Source of the DNA: Streptomyces sp. MUM 2J
Lineage (GTDB): Bacteria; Actinomycetota; Actinomycetes; Streptomycetales; Streptomycetaceae
Length of the DNA: 64,000 nt
Direction: 5' to 3'
Assembly: GCF_022414535.1 (NCBI RefSeq)
Contig: NZ_JADWYM010000029.1
Coordinates: 1-64,000 of the forward strand
Part shown: positions 23,612 to 31,983 of the stretch, one piece after another
Layout: the number at the start of each line of letters is the position of its first letter
Numbering within the stretch: position 1 is the stretch's first letter
Translations under genes and position numbers: made by a program
Notes under the pieces: model-generated
Database searches by the model: none
What the model was told of the DNA's origin: nothing
Seen by the model: the letters and a program-made list of their open reading frames with translations, nothing else

Positions 23612-24223
23612 TCAGGTGCCGGACAGGAGCGTCTGCTCCAGGAACTCCCCCACATGACCGAGGATCTGCGCCCGGTCCGTCCCCCGCAGCCCGATCGCCA
23701 CATGGATGGAGAAGCCGTCGAGCAGCGCCCGCAGCCGGGTGGCGAAACGATCCGGGTCGACCCGGCGGAACTCCCCCCGCGACACCCCTTCCGCGAGCAG
23801 GGCGACGAGGTCGCGGTGCCAGGCGCCCTCGATGGCGGCCTGCCGGTCGCGGGCGGCCTCGTCGGCGTTCTGCGAACGGTTCCAGACCTCCAGCCACAGC
23901 GTCCAGTGCGGGTCGCGGTGGCCGTCGGGGACGTACAGGTCCACGAAGGCGTCGAGCCGCTCGCGGGCCGTTCCGGGCCGGGTCAGCAGCCTGCCGCGTT
24001 CGGCGCCGAGCCTGCCCTCGCTCCACTCCAGGGTCTGCAGCAGCAGCTCGTCCTTGGAGTGGAAGTAGTACAGCAGGTGCCCGCTGCTCATCTGGACCTC
24101 ACGGCCGAGCGCGGCCATGGTGAGTTTCTCCAGCCCCCGCTCCGCGATCATGTCCATGGCCGCGGCGAGGACCTCCTCGCGGGGCGGGGCGGGGGTGCGG
24201 CGGCGCGGTGCGGGGGCGCTCAT
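23612..24223 (-). CDS. TetR-family transcriptional regulator
   Basis: A 203-residue TetR regulator. The N-terminal helix-turn-helix is clear (EEVLAAAMDMIAERGLEKLTMAALGREVQMSSGHLLYYFHSKDELLLQTLEW), followed by an all-helical ligand domain with a Trp-rich stretch (HWTLWLEVWNRSQNADE). The SGHLLYYF recognition helix resembles the BetI/AcnR-like branch. It starts at ATG 24223. It is the last gene in the direction of the urease/agmatine deiminase cluster, 167 nt behind aguA, with its own candidate operator at 24372-24387. It may control that cluster, itself, or both. Confidence 0.9.
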   Translation of the reverse strand: MSAPAPRRRTPAPPREEVLAAAMDMIAERGLEKLTMAALGREVQMSSGHLLYYFHSKDELLLQTLEWSEGRLGAERGRLLTRPGTARERLDAFVDLYVPDGHRDPHWTLWLEVWNRSQNADEAARDRQAAIEGAWHRDLVALLAEGVSRGEFRRVDPDRFATRLRALLDGFSIHVAIGLRGTDRAQILGHVGEFLEQTLLSGT

Positions 24224-24371
24224 GCGCGCACCCCCCGGCCCGCGCCGGACGCCGGGCCGGGCAGGGCACGGCCCGCGCCCGGGAGCCCGCCGCCGCCGGG
24301 ACGCTCCCGGAGCGCTGGCGGACGGCGCGGGGGTCGGGTGGGCCGGTGACCGCGGACCCGGCGGTGCAGCA

Positions 24372-24387
24372 GTACGTTCACCCGTAC
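24372..24387. promoter_or_regulatory. Candidate TetR operator GTACG-N6-CGTAC
   Basis: The 16-bp inverted repeat GTACGTTCACCCGTAC lies about 150 bp upstream of the tetR start and abuts the aguA stop codon. It can also be read as a direct repeat of GTACGTTC with a 12-bp period (24372-24379, 24384-24391). Its size and GTAC half-sites are typical of TetR-family autoregulatory operators in Streptomyces. Confidence 0.5.
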
Positions 24388-24390
24388 GTT

Positions 24391-25440
24391 CTACCCGAGC
24401 GGGGCCTTCGGCTGCTGCTGGGTGATGCAGTGGATACCGCCCCCGCCCGCGAACACCGTCCGGGCGTCGACCAGGGTCACCGTCCGCTCCGGGAACAGGC
24501 GGCGGAAGATACCGGCGGCGATCTCGTCGCGCGGGTCGTCGAAGGCGCACAGGACCACGCCGCCGTTGCAGAGGTAGTGGTTGATGTAGGAGTAGTCGGC
24601 CCAGTGGCCGTCGGCCTCCAGGACGGCGGGCGCGGGGACCTCGACGACCTCCAGTCTCCGGCCCCGGGCGTCCGTCTGGGAGCGCAGGATGCCGATGGCC
24701 TCGCGGGTCACCTCGTGGTCGGGGTGGGCCGGGTCCGGCTGGTGGTGGGCGAGGACCACGCCGGGCCGGGCGAAGGCGGCGACGATGTCGACGTGCCCGA
24801 GGGTGCCGAAGCCGTGGGGCGGGTAGTCCCCGGTGAGGCCGCGGGGCAGCCAGACGGCCTTGCGGGTGCCGAGGTGGGCGTGGATCTCGGCCTCGACCTG
24901 TGCGCGGGTCCAGTGCGGGTTGCGCTCGGGGCCGAGCTGGACCGTCTCCGTCAGCAGGACGGTGCCCTCGCCGTCGACGTGGATCGCGCCGCCCTCGTTC
25001 ACCAGCTTCGAGGCGTACGTCTTCGCGCCGGCGAGGTCCGCGACGTACGCGGCGATCTTCGCGTCGTGCTCCCAGCGGGCCCAGTCCTGGGCGCCCCAGC
25101 CGTTGAACGTCCAGTCGACGGCGGCCAGTTCGCCGCGGGCGCTGGTGAGGAAGGTCGGGCCGACGTCCCGCATCCAGGCGTCGTCCAGCTCGCGCTCGAC
25201 CAGGTCGACGCCGGGCCCGAGGAGTTCGGCGGCCTGCGCCGACCCGCCCTGCCCGCACACCACGGTCACCGGTTCGAAGCGGCGGACGGCGCGGGCGACG
25301 GACGCCCAGGCGGCCCGGGACGCGGCCAGGGCCTCGGGGTCGTCGAAGGTCGGGTTGGGGCCGGGCCACGCCATCCAGGTGCGCTCGTGAGGGGTCCATT
25401 CGGCGGGCATGTGGAAACCGTCGGCGGCAGGGGTGCTCAT
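24391..25440 (-). CDS. aguA: Agmatine deiminase (peptidyl-arginine deiminase family)
   Basis: A 349-residue enzyme of the guanidino-group-modifying fold, which converts agmatine to N-carbamoylputrescine and ammonia. Conserved segments are MPAEWTPHERTWMAWP, DDAWMRDVGPTF, NEGGAIHVDGEG, GHVDIVAAF and, at the C terminus, GGGIHCITQQQPKAP with the catalytic Cys near residue 338. The active-site Asp, His and Cys are all present; the usual GGN before IHC is GGG here, so the exact guanidino substrate deserves caution. It starts at ATG 25440, 20 nt behind ureC and in the same direction, and is probably part of one operon with the urease genes. Confidence 0.9.
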   Translation of the reverse strand: MSTPAADGFHMPAEWTPHERTWMAWPGPNPTFDDPEALAASRAAWASVARAVRRFEPVTVVCGQGGSAQAAELLGPGVDLVERELDDAWMRDVGPTFLTSARGELAAVDWTFNGWGAQDWARWEHDAKIAAYVADLAGAKTYASKLVNEGGAIHVDGEGTVLLTETVQLGPERNPHWTRAQVEAEIHAHLGTRKAVWLPRGLTGDYPPHGFGTLGHVDIVAAFARPGVVLAHHQPDPAHPDHEVTREAIGILRSQTDARGRRLEVVEVPAPAVLEADGHWADYSYINHYLCNGGVVLCAFDDPRDEIAAGIFRRLFPERTVTLVDARTVFAGGGGIHCITQQQPKAPLG

Positions 25441-25460
25441 GCAGCTGGTCCTTTGGCGGG

Positions 25461-27173
25461 TCAGAGGAAGTACAGGCGGTTGAGGGAGACGGAGTCGGCG
25501 GGCGCGGAGCGCAGCGGCTCTCCGTCCAGCGTCACCAGGCCCGTGCGCTGGTCGACGTCGACCGCTCCGGTGCGGGAGTTCAGGCGCAGGTCGGCCGGGC
25601 CGATGCCGCGGGTGCCCCGGACGGCGACGCGGCGGCGCCGGGTGGGCATGGTGTCGTGGCCCTGGTCGAGCGCGGCCCGGGCCACGAAGGCGACGGAGAG
25701 GTCGGCGGGGGTGGCGCCGTGCGCCCCGAACTGCGGGCCGAGGACGAGGGGTTCGCAGGTGTCGGTGGCGGCGTTGGGGTCGCCGACGACGCCGTACGCC
25801 GGGAATCCCGCCTTGAGGACGAGCTGCGGCTTGGCGCCGAGGTACTCCGGGCGCCACAGCACGATGTCGGCGAGTTTGCCGGTTTCGATCGAACCGACCT
25901 CGTGGGCCAGGCCGTGCGCGATGGCCGGGTTGATCGTCAGCTTGGCCAGGTAGCGCAGGACGCGCTCGTTGTCGTGGTCGCCGGTGGCGCCCAGCTCGGC
26001 CTTCATCTTGCCGGCCATGGCGAAGGTGCGGCGGACCGTCTCGCCGGCCCGGCCCATGCCCTGCGCGTCCGACGACGTGATGCCGATGGCGCCCAGGTCG
26101 TGCAGCACGTCCTCGGCCCCCATGGTCCCGGCGCGGATCCGGTCGCGGGCCATGGCGGCGTCGCCGGGCAGGTCGGTCTTCAGGTCGTGGACGGAGACGA
26201 TCATGCCGTAGTGCTCGGCGACGGCGTCCCGGCCGAAGGGCAGGGTGGGGTTGGTCGAGGAGCCGATGACGTGGGGCACGCCGGCCATCTTCAGGACGTT
26301 GGGCACGTGCCCGCCGCCGCAGCCCTCGATGTGGAAGGCGTGGATGGTGCGGCCGTCCAGGACCCTGAGGGTGTCCTCGACCGACAGGCACTCGTTCAGA
26401 CCGTCGCTGTGCAGGGCGACCTGGACGTCGTGCTCCTCGGCGACGCGCAGCGCGGTGTCCAGCGCCCGGGTGTGCGCGCCCATGTCCTCGTGGACCTTGA
26501 AGCCACTGGCGCCGCCCTCGGCGAGCGCCTCGACCAGGGGGGCGCTGTGCGAGGACGAACCCCGCCCCAGGAAGCCGATGTTGACGGGCCAGGCGTCGAA
26601 CGCGCCGAACGCGTGCCTCAGCGCCCAGGGCGAGTTGACGCCGACGCCCCAGACCGGGCCGAACTCCTGCCCGATGACGGTGGTGACGCCGGAGGCGAGG
26701 GAGGCCTCCATGATGCGCGGCGACAGCAGGTGCACATGGGTGTCGACGGCCCCGGCGGTGGCGATGAGCCCCTCACCGGAGACGATGGAGGTTCCCGTGC
26801 CGACGACGACGTCCACTCCGTCGAGGGTGTCGGGGTTGCCGGCCCGGCCGATCGCGCGGATCCGGCCCTCGCGGATGCCGATGGACACCTTGCGGATGCC
26901 CTGCACGGCGTCGATGACCACGACGTTGCTGATGACCACGTCGCAGGTGTCGCGGACGGCGGCGGCCTTCAGGTGCAGTCCGTCGCGCGCGGTCTTGCCG
27001 AATCCGGCGAGGAACTCGTCGCCGTGGCGCTGCGCGTCGCTCTCGACCTCGATCGTCAGGCCACTGTCGCCCAGGCGGATCCGGTCCCCGGCCCGGGGGC
27101 CGTGGGTGGCGGCGTAGGCGTGGGGGTCCATGCGGACCGTCTCGCCGATCTCCCGTCCCTTCGAGCGGCTCAT
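25461..27173 (-). CDS. Urease-like alpha subunit lacking the flap cysteine
   Basis: A 570-residue protein of the urease alpha (UreC) family. Nickel-ligand positions are kept: His146 and His148 (DTHVHL), Lys226 for carbamylation (GFKVHED), His228, His255 (ALHSD), His281 (AFHIEG) and Asp369 (SSDAQGMGR). The catalytic His329 and Arg345 are also in place. The mobile-flap cysteine (Cys319 of Klebsiella urease) is Val328, in MIVSVHDL where normal ureases have MVCHH. The protein overlaps ureAB by the ATGA at 27170-27173. No ureE, ureF, ureG or ureD is found in this window. It is either a divergent second urease matured by accessory proteins encoded elsewhere, or an amidohydrolase for a related substrate. 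Confidence 0.9.
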   Translation of the reverse strand: MSRSKGREIGETVRMDPHAYAATHGPRAGDRIRLGDSGLTIEVESDAQRHGDEFLAGFGKTARDGLHLKAAAVRDTCDVVISNVVVIDAVQGIRKVSIGIREGRIRAIGRAGNPDTLDGVDVVVGTGTSIVSGEGLIATAGAVDTHVHLLSPRIMEASLASGVTTVIGQEFGPVWGVGVNSPWALRHAFGAFDAWPVNIGFLGRGSSSHSAPLVEALAEGGASGFKVHEDMGAHTRALDTALRVAEEHDVQVALHSDGLNECLSVEDTLRVLDGRTIHAFHIEGCGGGHVPNVLKMAGVPHVIGSSTNPTLPFGRDAVAEHYGMIVSVHDLKTDLPGDAAMARDRIRAGTMGAEDVLHDLGAIGITSSDAQGMGRAGETVRRTFAMAGKMKAELGATGDHDNERVLRYLAKLTINPAIAHGLAHEVGSIETGKLADIVLWRPEYLGAKPQLVLKAGFPAYGVVGDPNAATDTCEPLVLGPQFGAHGATPADLSVAFVARAALDQGHDTMPTRRRRVAVRGTRGIGPADLRLNSRTGAVDVDQRTGLVTLDGEPLRSAPADSVSLNRLYFL

Positions 27174-27907
27174 CGCCCGCCTCCTTCCGTCGTGCCGGAC
27201 GCCCCGGCGCCGGAGGTCCCGGCGGAACCGGTGCCGGCTCCGAGATATCCGCAGGCAGCGGCCCGGCGCAGGGCCTCCTGCCGGGCGCCGGGCGCGTCCA
27301 GCGGCCCGTCGACGAGACCGGCGAAGCCGATCGCGACCCGGTCTCCGCCGATCGGCACGAGCCCGACCTCGTGCGTCTCGCCGGGCCCGAAGCGGACCGA
27401 GGACCCGGCGGGGACGGCGAGCCGCATGCCGTAGGCGCGGTCGCGGGCGAAGTCGAGGCGCGGATTGGCTTCGAAGAAGTGGAAGTGCGAGGTGACGGAG
27501 ACCGGCACGGCGGCGGTGTTGGTGACCGCCAGGGTGAGTACCGGGTCGGGGTCGGCGTGCATCGGTCCGGGCAGCAGTGCGCCCGGTGCCCGCCCGCCCA
27601 GGCCGTCCCCGAGGGGGGAGGTGACCACGGCGAGCCGGGAACCGTCGTCGAAGACGGCCTCGACGTGCACCTCGGTGACGACGTCGGCGACGCCCGGCAG
27701 CACGTCGTCGGGGCCGAGGACCGAGCGGGCCCGCTCGATCGCCTCGGCGAGCCGCGCGCCGTCCCGGGCGGCCTCGCAGACCGTGTCGGCGATCAGCGCC
27801 GTGGCCTCGGGGACGTTGAGCCTCAGCCCACGGGCCCGGCGTGCCCGGGCCAGCTCCGCCGCTCCGAAGAGCAGCAGCCGGTCACGCTCGGTGGGGGTCA
27901 GTCTCAC
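27170..27907 (-). CDS. Fused urease gamma-beta subunit
   Basis: A 245-residue fusion. Residues ~1-95 are the urease gamma subunit (MRLTPTERDRLLLFGAAELARARRARG, LNVPEATALIADTV, VHVEAVFDDGSRLAVV). Residues ~100-220 are the beta subunit (VTSHFHFFEANPRLDFARDRAYGMRLAVPAGSSVRFGPGE). A Gly/Ser/Thr-rich tail follows. Fused gamma-beta subunits are also known in Helicobacter-type and some actinobacterial ureases. The start is GTG at 27905-27907 with a GGGAGG RBS. The stop codon overlaps the ureC start. This is the first gene of the minus-strand operon and is divergent from the NCS1 permease. Confidence 0.92.
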   Translation of the reverse strand: MRLTPTERDRLLLFGAAELARARRARGLRLNVPEATALIADTVCEAARDGARLAEAIERARSVLGPDDVLPGVADVVTEVHVEAVFDDGSRLAVVTSPLGDGLGGRAPGALLPGPMHADPDPVLTLAVTNTAAVPVSVTSHFHFFEANPRLDFARDRAYGMRLAVPAGSSVRFGPGETHEVGLVPIGGDRVAIGFAGLVDGPLDAPGARQEALRRAAACGYLGAGTGSAGTSGAGASGTTEGGGR

Positions 27908-27947
27908 GACTCGGCACCTCCCTGCCTCCCTCTTGCTTTCCTTCGAG

Positions 27948-27964
27948 TTAGAGCATCACTCTAA
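27948..27964. promoter_or_regulatory. Candidate operator TTAGAG-N5-CTCTAA in the urease/permease divergent promoter
   Basis: A perfect 6-bp inverted repeat with 5-bp spacer, TTAGAGCATCACTCTAA, lies between the divergent ureAB and permease genes. A third CTCTAA box is at 28027-28032, preceded by a degenerate half-site. The 154-bp region 27908-28061 is A/T-rich for this genome. Position and symmetry suggest one regulator controls both units. The motif is unlike the GTACG operator near the tetR gene, so it may belong to another regulator. Confidence 0.55.
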
Positions 27965-28061
27965 ACATGGAATTCACGCAACCGGAAGCTTGACGGGGAA
28001 CAGCTGAGCACGCAGATTGAACGTCGCTCTAACTTTCTGGCGACGTCGAAGGAGCCCAGCC

Positions 28062-29504
28062 ATGCCCATGGAACAGCGCGGAGTCGACACCGTTCCCGAC
28101 GAGGAACGCACCAGCGGCCCCCGCGACCTCGTCTCGATCCTGCTCGGCTCCAACCTCTGCCTGGGCGTCATCGTCTTCGGCTGGCTGCCCGCGTCGTTCG
28201 GGCTCGACTTCTGGTCGGGCGTCAGCTCGATCGTCGTCGGCACCCTCGTCGGCACGGCCCTGACGGCCCCGCTGGCACTGATCTCCCTGCGCACCGCGAC
28301 CAACCTGTCCACGTCCTCCGGTGCCCAGTTCGGCGTGCGCGGCCGGCTCGTCGGCTCGGTGGTCGGCCTGCTCCTGGCACTGGGCTACACCGCCCTGACG
28401 GTGTGGATCGGCGGCGACGTGATGGTGGGCGTACTGGGCCGCCTGTTCGGTCTGCGGGCGGACGGGTGGTCGTACGGCATCGTCTACGGCCTGCTCGCCG
28501 CGGCCACCGTCGCCGGCGCCGTCTACGGCTACAAGGTGCTGCTCGCCATGTCCCGCGTCCTGGCGATCGGCATGACGGCGCTGCTGGTGCTGGGGCTGGT
28601 CGCCTACGCCCCGCACTTCACCACGGGCGCGCTGCCGGAGGCGGGCGGCTACCTGCTCGGCGGGTACTGGCCGACGTGGCTGCTGTCGACGGTGGCGGCT
28701 GGCCTGTCCGGGCCGATCGCCTTCATCACCCTGCTCGGCGACTACACCCGCTACATCTCCCCCGCCCGCCACTCCTCGCGCCGCGTGCTGCACGCCACCT
28801 GGCTGGGCCTCGTCCTCGGCCTGCTGGTCCCGCAGCTGTTCGGCACCTTCACGGCCTACGCCTCCCGCGCCGTCCTCGACTACGCGGGCCCGCTGGTGGA
28901 CGCCTCGCCCACCTGGTACCTGGTCCCGCTCCTGCTGGCCGCCTCCGCGGGCTCGGTCGGCAACGCCGGCCTGATGCTGTACTCGATGGGCCTGGACCTG
29001 GACGCGATCCTGCCGCGTGCCTCCCGCGCCCGCGCCACCCGCACGGTCGCCGTCGTCGCCACCGCGTGCGTGTTCGTCGGCCACTACGCCTGGAACGCGC
29101 AGTCCGCCATGACGTCCTTCGTCCTCCTGCTGACCGCGATCGGCACCCCGTGGGCGGTCATCACCCTGATCGGCTTCGCCCGCTGCCGCGGCGTGTACGA
29201 CGCCGACGCCCTCCAGGTCTTCAACCGCCGCTCACGGGGCGGGATCTACTGGTACCGGGCCGGCTGGAACATGCGGGCCGCCCTCGCCTGGGCGCTCGGC
29301 GCCCTCGTCGGCCTGCTCGCGGTGTCGCTGCCCCAGTACGAGGGACCGCTGCTGGGGCTGACCGGTGGCGTGGACTGCAGCTTCCTGCTGTCGGGCCTGG
29401 TCGGCGGGGTCGTGTACCTGCTGCTGACGCCGGCCGCGGCGCGGCTGGGGGCCACCTCGGGGACGGAGTCCGAGATGGCCCTCAGCATGAGCGGGGAGCG
29501 CTGA
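28062..29504 (+). CDS. NCS1-family permease (purine/pyrimidine/hydantoin/allantoin type)
   Basis: A 480-residue integral membrane protein with about 12 hydrophobic segments, beginning after DERTSGPRDLVSILLGSNLCLGVIVFGWLP. Conserved NCS1 features include the TM3-like GAQFGVRGRLVGS, GLSGPIAFITLLGDYTRYI and GNAGLMLYSMGLDLD. This family imports nucleobases, allantoin, hydantoins, thiamine or related nitrogen compounds with a cation. The ATG at 28062 with AAGGAG upstream is preferred over the earlier frame start. It is divergent from the urease genes across a shared promoter, so its substrate is probably a nitrogen source metabolised by that cluster. The stop codon is only 4 bp from that of ilvE. 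Confidence 0.92.
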   Translation: MPMEQRGVDTVPDEERTSGPRDLVSILLGSNLCLGVIVFGWLPASFGLDFWSGVSSIVVGTLVGTALTAPLALISLRTATNLSTSSGAQFGVRGRLVGSVVGLLLALGYTALTVWIGGDVMVGVLGRLFGLRADGWSYGIVYGLLAAATVAGAVYGYKVLLAMSRVLAIGMTALLVLGLVAYAPHFTTGALPEAGGYLLGGYWPTWLLSTVAAGLSGPIAFITLLGDYTRYISPARHSSRRVLHATWLGLVLGLLVPQLFGTFTAYASRAVLDYAGPLVDASPTWYLVPLLLAASAGSVGNAGLMLYSMGLDLDAILPRASRARATRTVAVVATACVFVGHYAWNAQSAMTSFVLLLTAIGTPWAVITLIGFARCRGVYDADALQVFNRRSRGGIYWYRAGWNMRAALAWALGALVGLLAVSLPQYEGPLLGLTGGVDCSFLLSGLVGGVVYLLLTPAAARLGATSGTESEMALSMSGER

Positions 29505-29508
29505 CGGC

Positions 29509-30597
29509 TCAGCCGATCCGGTGCATCCAGCCGTGCTCGTCCTCCGTGACACCGCGCTGGATGCCGAGCAGGGCCTCACGCAGGCGCAGGGTGACCGGGC
29601 CGGGGGTGCCGTCGCCCTGGGTCCACTGGGCACCGTCGGTCTTGACGGTGCCCACGGGAGTGATGACGGCGGCGGTGCCGCAGGCGAAGACCTCGGTGAG
29701 GGCGCCGCTCTCGGTGTCGGCCCGCCACTGGCCGATGGAGACGCGGGCCTCCTCGGACGCGTACCCGAGGTCTCGGGCGACGGCGAGCAGCGAGTCGCGG
29801 GTGACGCCCTCCAGGATGGAGCCGGTGAGGGTGGGCGTGACGATGCGGTCGCCGTAGACGAAGTACAGGTTCATGCCGCCGAGTTCCTCGACCCACTTGT
29901 GCTCCACGGCGTCGAGGTAGCACACCTGGTCGCACCCCTGGGCGGCGGCCTCGGCCTGGGCGAGGAGGGAGGCGGCGTAGTTGCCGCCGGTCTTGGCGTC
30001 GCCCATGCCACCGGGGACGGCACGGACGCGGTCCTGGGAGGCCCAGATCGACACCGGCTTGACCCCGCCGGGGAAGTAGGCGCCGGCCGGTGAGGCGATG
30101 ACGATGAACAGGTACTCGTTGGCGGGCTTGACGCCGAGACCGATCTCGGTGCCGATCATGAACGGGCGCAGGTAGAGCGACTGCTCGCCGCCGTGCGCGG
30201 GCACCCAGTCGCGGTCCTGGCGCACGAGGGCGTCGCAGGCCTCGATGAACGTCTCGACCGGCAGCTCGGGCATGGCCAGCCGGTGGGCCGAGCGCTGGAA
30301 GCGCCGGGCGTTCTGGTCGGGGCGGAAGGTGGCGACCGAGCCGTCGGGCTGGCGGTAGGCCTTCAGCCCCTCGAAGATCTCCTGGGCGTAGTGCAGGACG
30401 TTGGTGGCGGGGTCGAGGGGGATCGGCGCGTACGGAACGAGCTGGCCGTCGTGCCAGCCCCGGCCCTCCGTCCACTTGATCGTCACCATGTGATCGGTGA
30501 AGTGGCGGCCGAACCCGGGGTTGGCGAGGATCGCCTCGCGGTCCGCGACGGGCAGCGGATGGGCGGAGGGCTTGAGCTCGATCGTGGGCGTCGTCAT
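29509..30597 (-). CDS. ilvE: Branched-chain amino acid aminotransferase
   Basis: A 362-residue fold-type IV PLP aminotransferase, the last step for Val, Leu and Ile. Visible motifs: DGQLVPYAPIPLDPATNVLHYAQEIFEGLKAYR, YLRPFMIGTE, the PLP lysine (Lys202) in DAKTGGNYAASL, ELGGMNLYFV and TPTLTGSILEGVTRDSLL. The length and start (ATG 30597) are normal. It converges with the NCS1 permease; the two stop codons take part in one short stem (GCTGA-CGGC-TCAGC, 29500-29513). leuB lies 250 bp upstream on the same strand, separated by a hairpin. Confidence 0.96.
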   Translation of the reverse strand: MTTPTIELKPSAHPLPVADREAILANPGFGRHFTDHMVTIKWTEGRGWHDGQLVPYAPIPLDPATNVLHYAQEIFEGLKAYRQPDGSVATFRPDQNARRFQRSAHRLAMPELPVETFIEACDALVRQDRDWVPAHGGEQSLYLRPFMIGTEIGLGVKPANEYLFIVIASPAGAYFPGGVKPVSIWASQDRVRAVPGGMGDAKTGGNYAASLLAQAEAAAQGCDQVCYLDAVEHKWVEELGGMNLYFVYGDRIVTPTLTGSILEGVTRDSLLAVARDLGYASEEARVSIGQWRADTESGALTEVFACGTAAVITPVGTVKTDGAQWTQGDGTPGPVTLRLREALLGIQRGVTEDEHGWMHRIG

Positions 30598-30771
30598 GAG
30601 TGGTTGTCCTTCACCGGTTGTCGTGACGGGCCGCGCTCACACCCGGAACCGGCCTGGCGACCGGTGCTAGGACGTCCGAGCATTCCCTCAAACCGCGGCT
30701 CCGCGTTCGATTATCGCGCGAAGGCGGCGACCGAAGGAATCGGGGTGAAGCGACCCAGGATTCGATGGTGG

Positions 30772-30803
30772 CACCCGGCGGCGGGCAGAGGAAAGCCGCC
30801 GGG
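30772..30803 (-). terminator. leuB terminator
   Basis: A stem-loop (GCCGCCGGG side at 30795-30803, CCCGGCGGC side near 30774-30782) with a 12-nt loop, about 50 nt past the leuB stop codon. The rest of 30598-30849 contains no gene and should hold the ilvE promoter. Confidence 0.65.
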
Positions 30804-30849
30804 CACGGTGGGTGACCCGACGGCTTCGAGGGTTTCGAGCAGCGCGGGG

Positions 30850-31893
30850 TCAGCCGGCTACCCGTGCGACCAGCGCGTCGCCGATCTCCGACGTGCTGCG
30901 GGCGGGCCCGCCGGTGCGCTCGGCGAGGTCGGCGGCGACGGCGCCCTCGACGCGGGCCGCCTCGCTCTCGTGGCCGAGGTGGCGCAGGAGGAGCGCGACG
31001 GACAGGACCGTGGCGGTGGGGTCGGCCTTGCCCTGGCCGGCGATGTCCGGGGCCGAGCCGTGGACCGGCTCGAACATGGACGGGAACGCGCGGCCGGGGT
31101 TGATATTGCCGGAGGCCGCGACGCCGATGCCGCCGGAGACGGCCGCGGCGAGGTCGGTGATGATGTCGCCGAAGAGGTTGTCGGTGACGATGACGTCGAA
31201 CCGCTCGGGCTGGGTGACCAGGTAGATGGTGGCGGCGTCGACGTGGATGTACTCGGTGGTGACCTCCGGGTACTCCTCGGCCACCTTGTCGAAGATGTTC
31301 GTCCACAGGTGACCGGCGAAGGTCAGCACGTTGTTCTTGTGGACCAGCGTGAGCTTCTTGCGCGGGCGGGCCTGGGCGCGGGCGAAGGCGTCGCGGACCA
31401 CGCGCTCGACACCGAAGGCCGTGTTGACGGAGACCTCGGTGGCGACCTCGTGCCCGGTGCCCGTGCGGATGCTGCCGCCGTTGCCGGTGTAGGGGCCCTC
31501 GGTACCCTCGCGGACGACGACGAAGTCGATCTCGGGCTGGCCGGCGAGCGGCGTGCTGACACCCGGGAGGAGCTTCGACGGCCGCAGGTTGACGTGGTGG
31601 TCGAAGGCGAAGCGGAGCTTGAGCAGGAAGCCGCGCTCCAGGACGCCGGACGGGACGCTGGGGTCGCCGATGGCGCCGAGCAGGATCGCGTCGTGCTGCT
31701 TCAGTGCGTCGAGGTCGGCGTCGGTGAGGGTCTCACCGGTGGCGTGGTAGCGCCGGGCGCCGAAGTCGTACTCCTTGGTCTCCAGCTTCACATCCTGCGG
31801 AAGAACGGCGGAGAGGACCTTCAGGCCTTCGGCCACGACCTCCTGGCCGATGCCGTCACCGGGGATCACTGCGAGATCGATGCTGCGAGACAT
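30850..31893 (-). CDS. leuB: 3-Isopropylmalate dehydrogenase
   Basis: A 347-residue NAD-dependent decarboxylating dehydrogenase of leucine synthesis. Motifs: VIPGDGIGQEVV, GAIGDPS, the substrate loop (ERGFLLKLRFAFDHHVNLRPSKLLPG), VREGTEGPYTGNGG, the catalytic Lys in LVHKNNVL, the metal-binding Asps in IVTDNLFGDIITDL and the NAD motif FEPVHGSAPDIAGQGKADPTA. The length is typical of the actinobacterial LeuB. It starts at ATG 31893. Confidence 0.96.
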   Translation of the reverse strand: MSRSIDLAVIPGDGIGQEVVAEGLKVLSAVLPQDVKLETKEYDFGARRYHATGETLTDADLDALKQHDAILLGAIGDPSVPSGVLERGFLLKLRFAFDHHVNLRPSKLLPGVSTPLAGQPEIDFVVVREGTEGPYTGNGGSIRTGTGHEVATEVSVNTAFGVERVVRDAFARAQARPRKKLTLVHKNNVLTFAGHLWTNIFDKVAEEYPEVTTEYIHVDAATIYLVTQPERFDVIVTDNLFGDIITDLAAAVSGGIGVAASGNINPGRAFPSMFEPVHGSAPDIAGQGKADPTATVLSVALLLRHLGHESEAARVEGAVAADLAERTGGPARSTSEIGDALVARVAG

Positions 31894-31983
31894 GCCGGCA
31901 CCCTACTCCTCGTCCCATGGGATGACACAAGCTGTCCGCCATACGGACGCAGCGGCGGATGCCGGGCATGCCTGCCGATCGGC

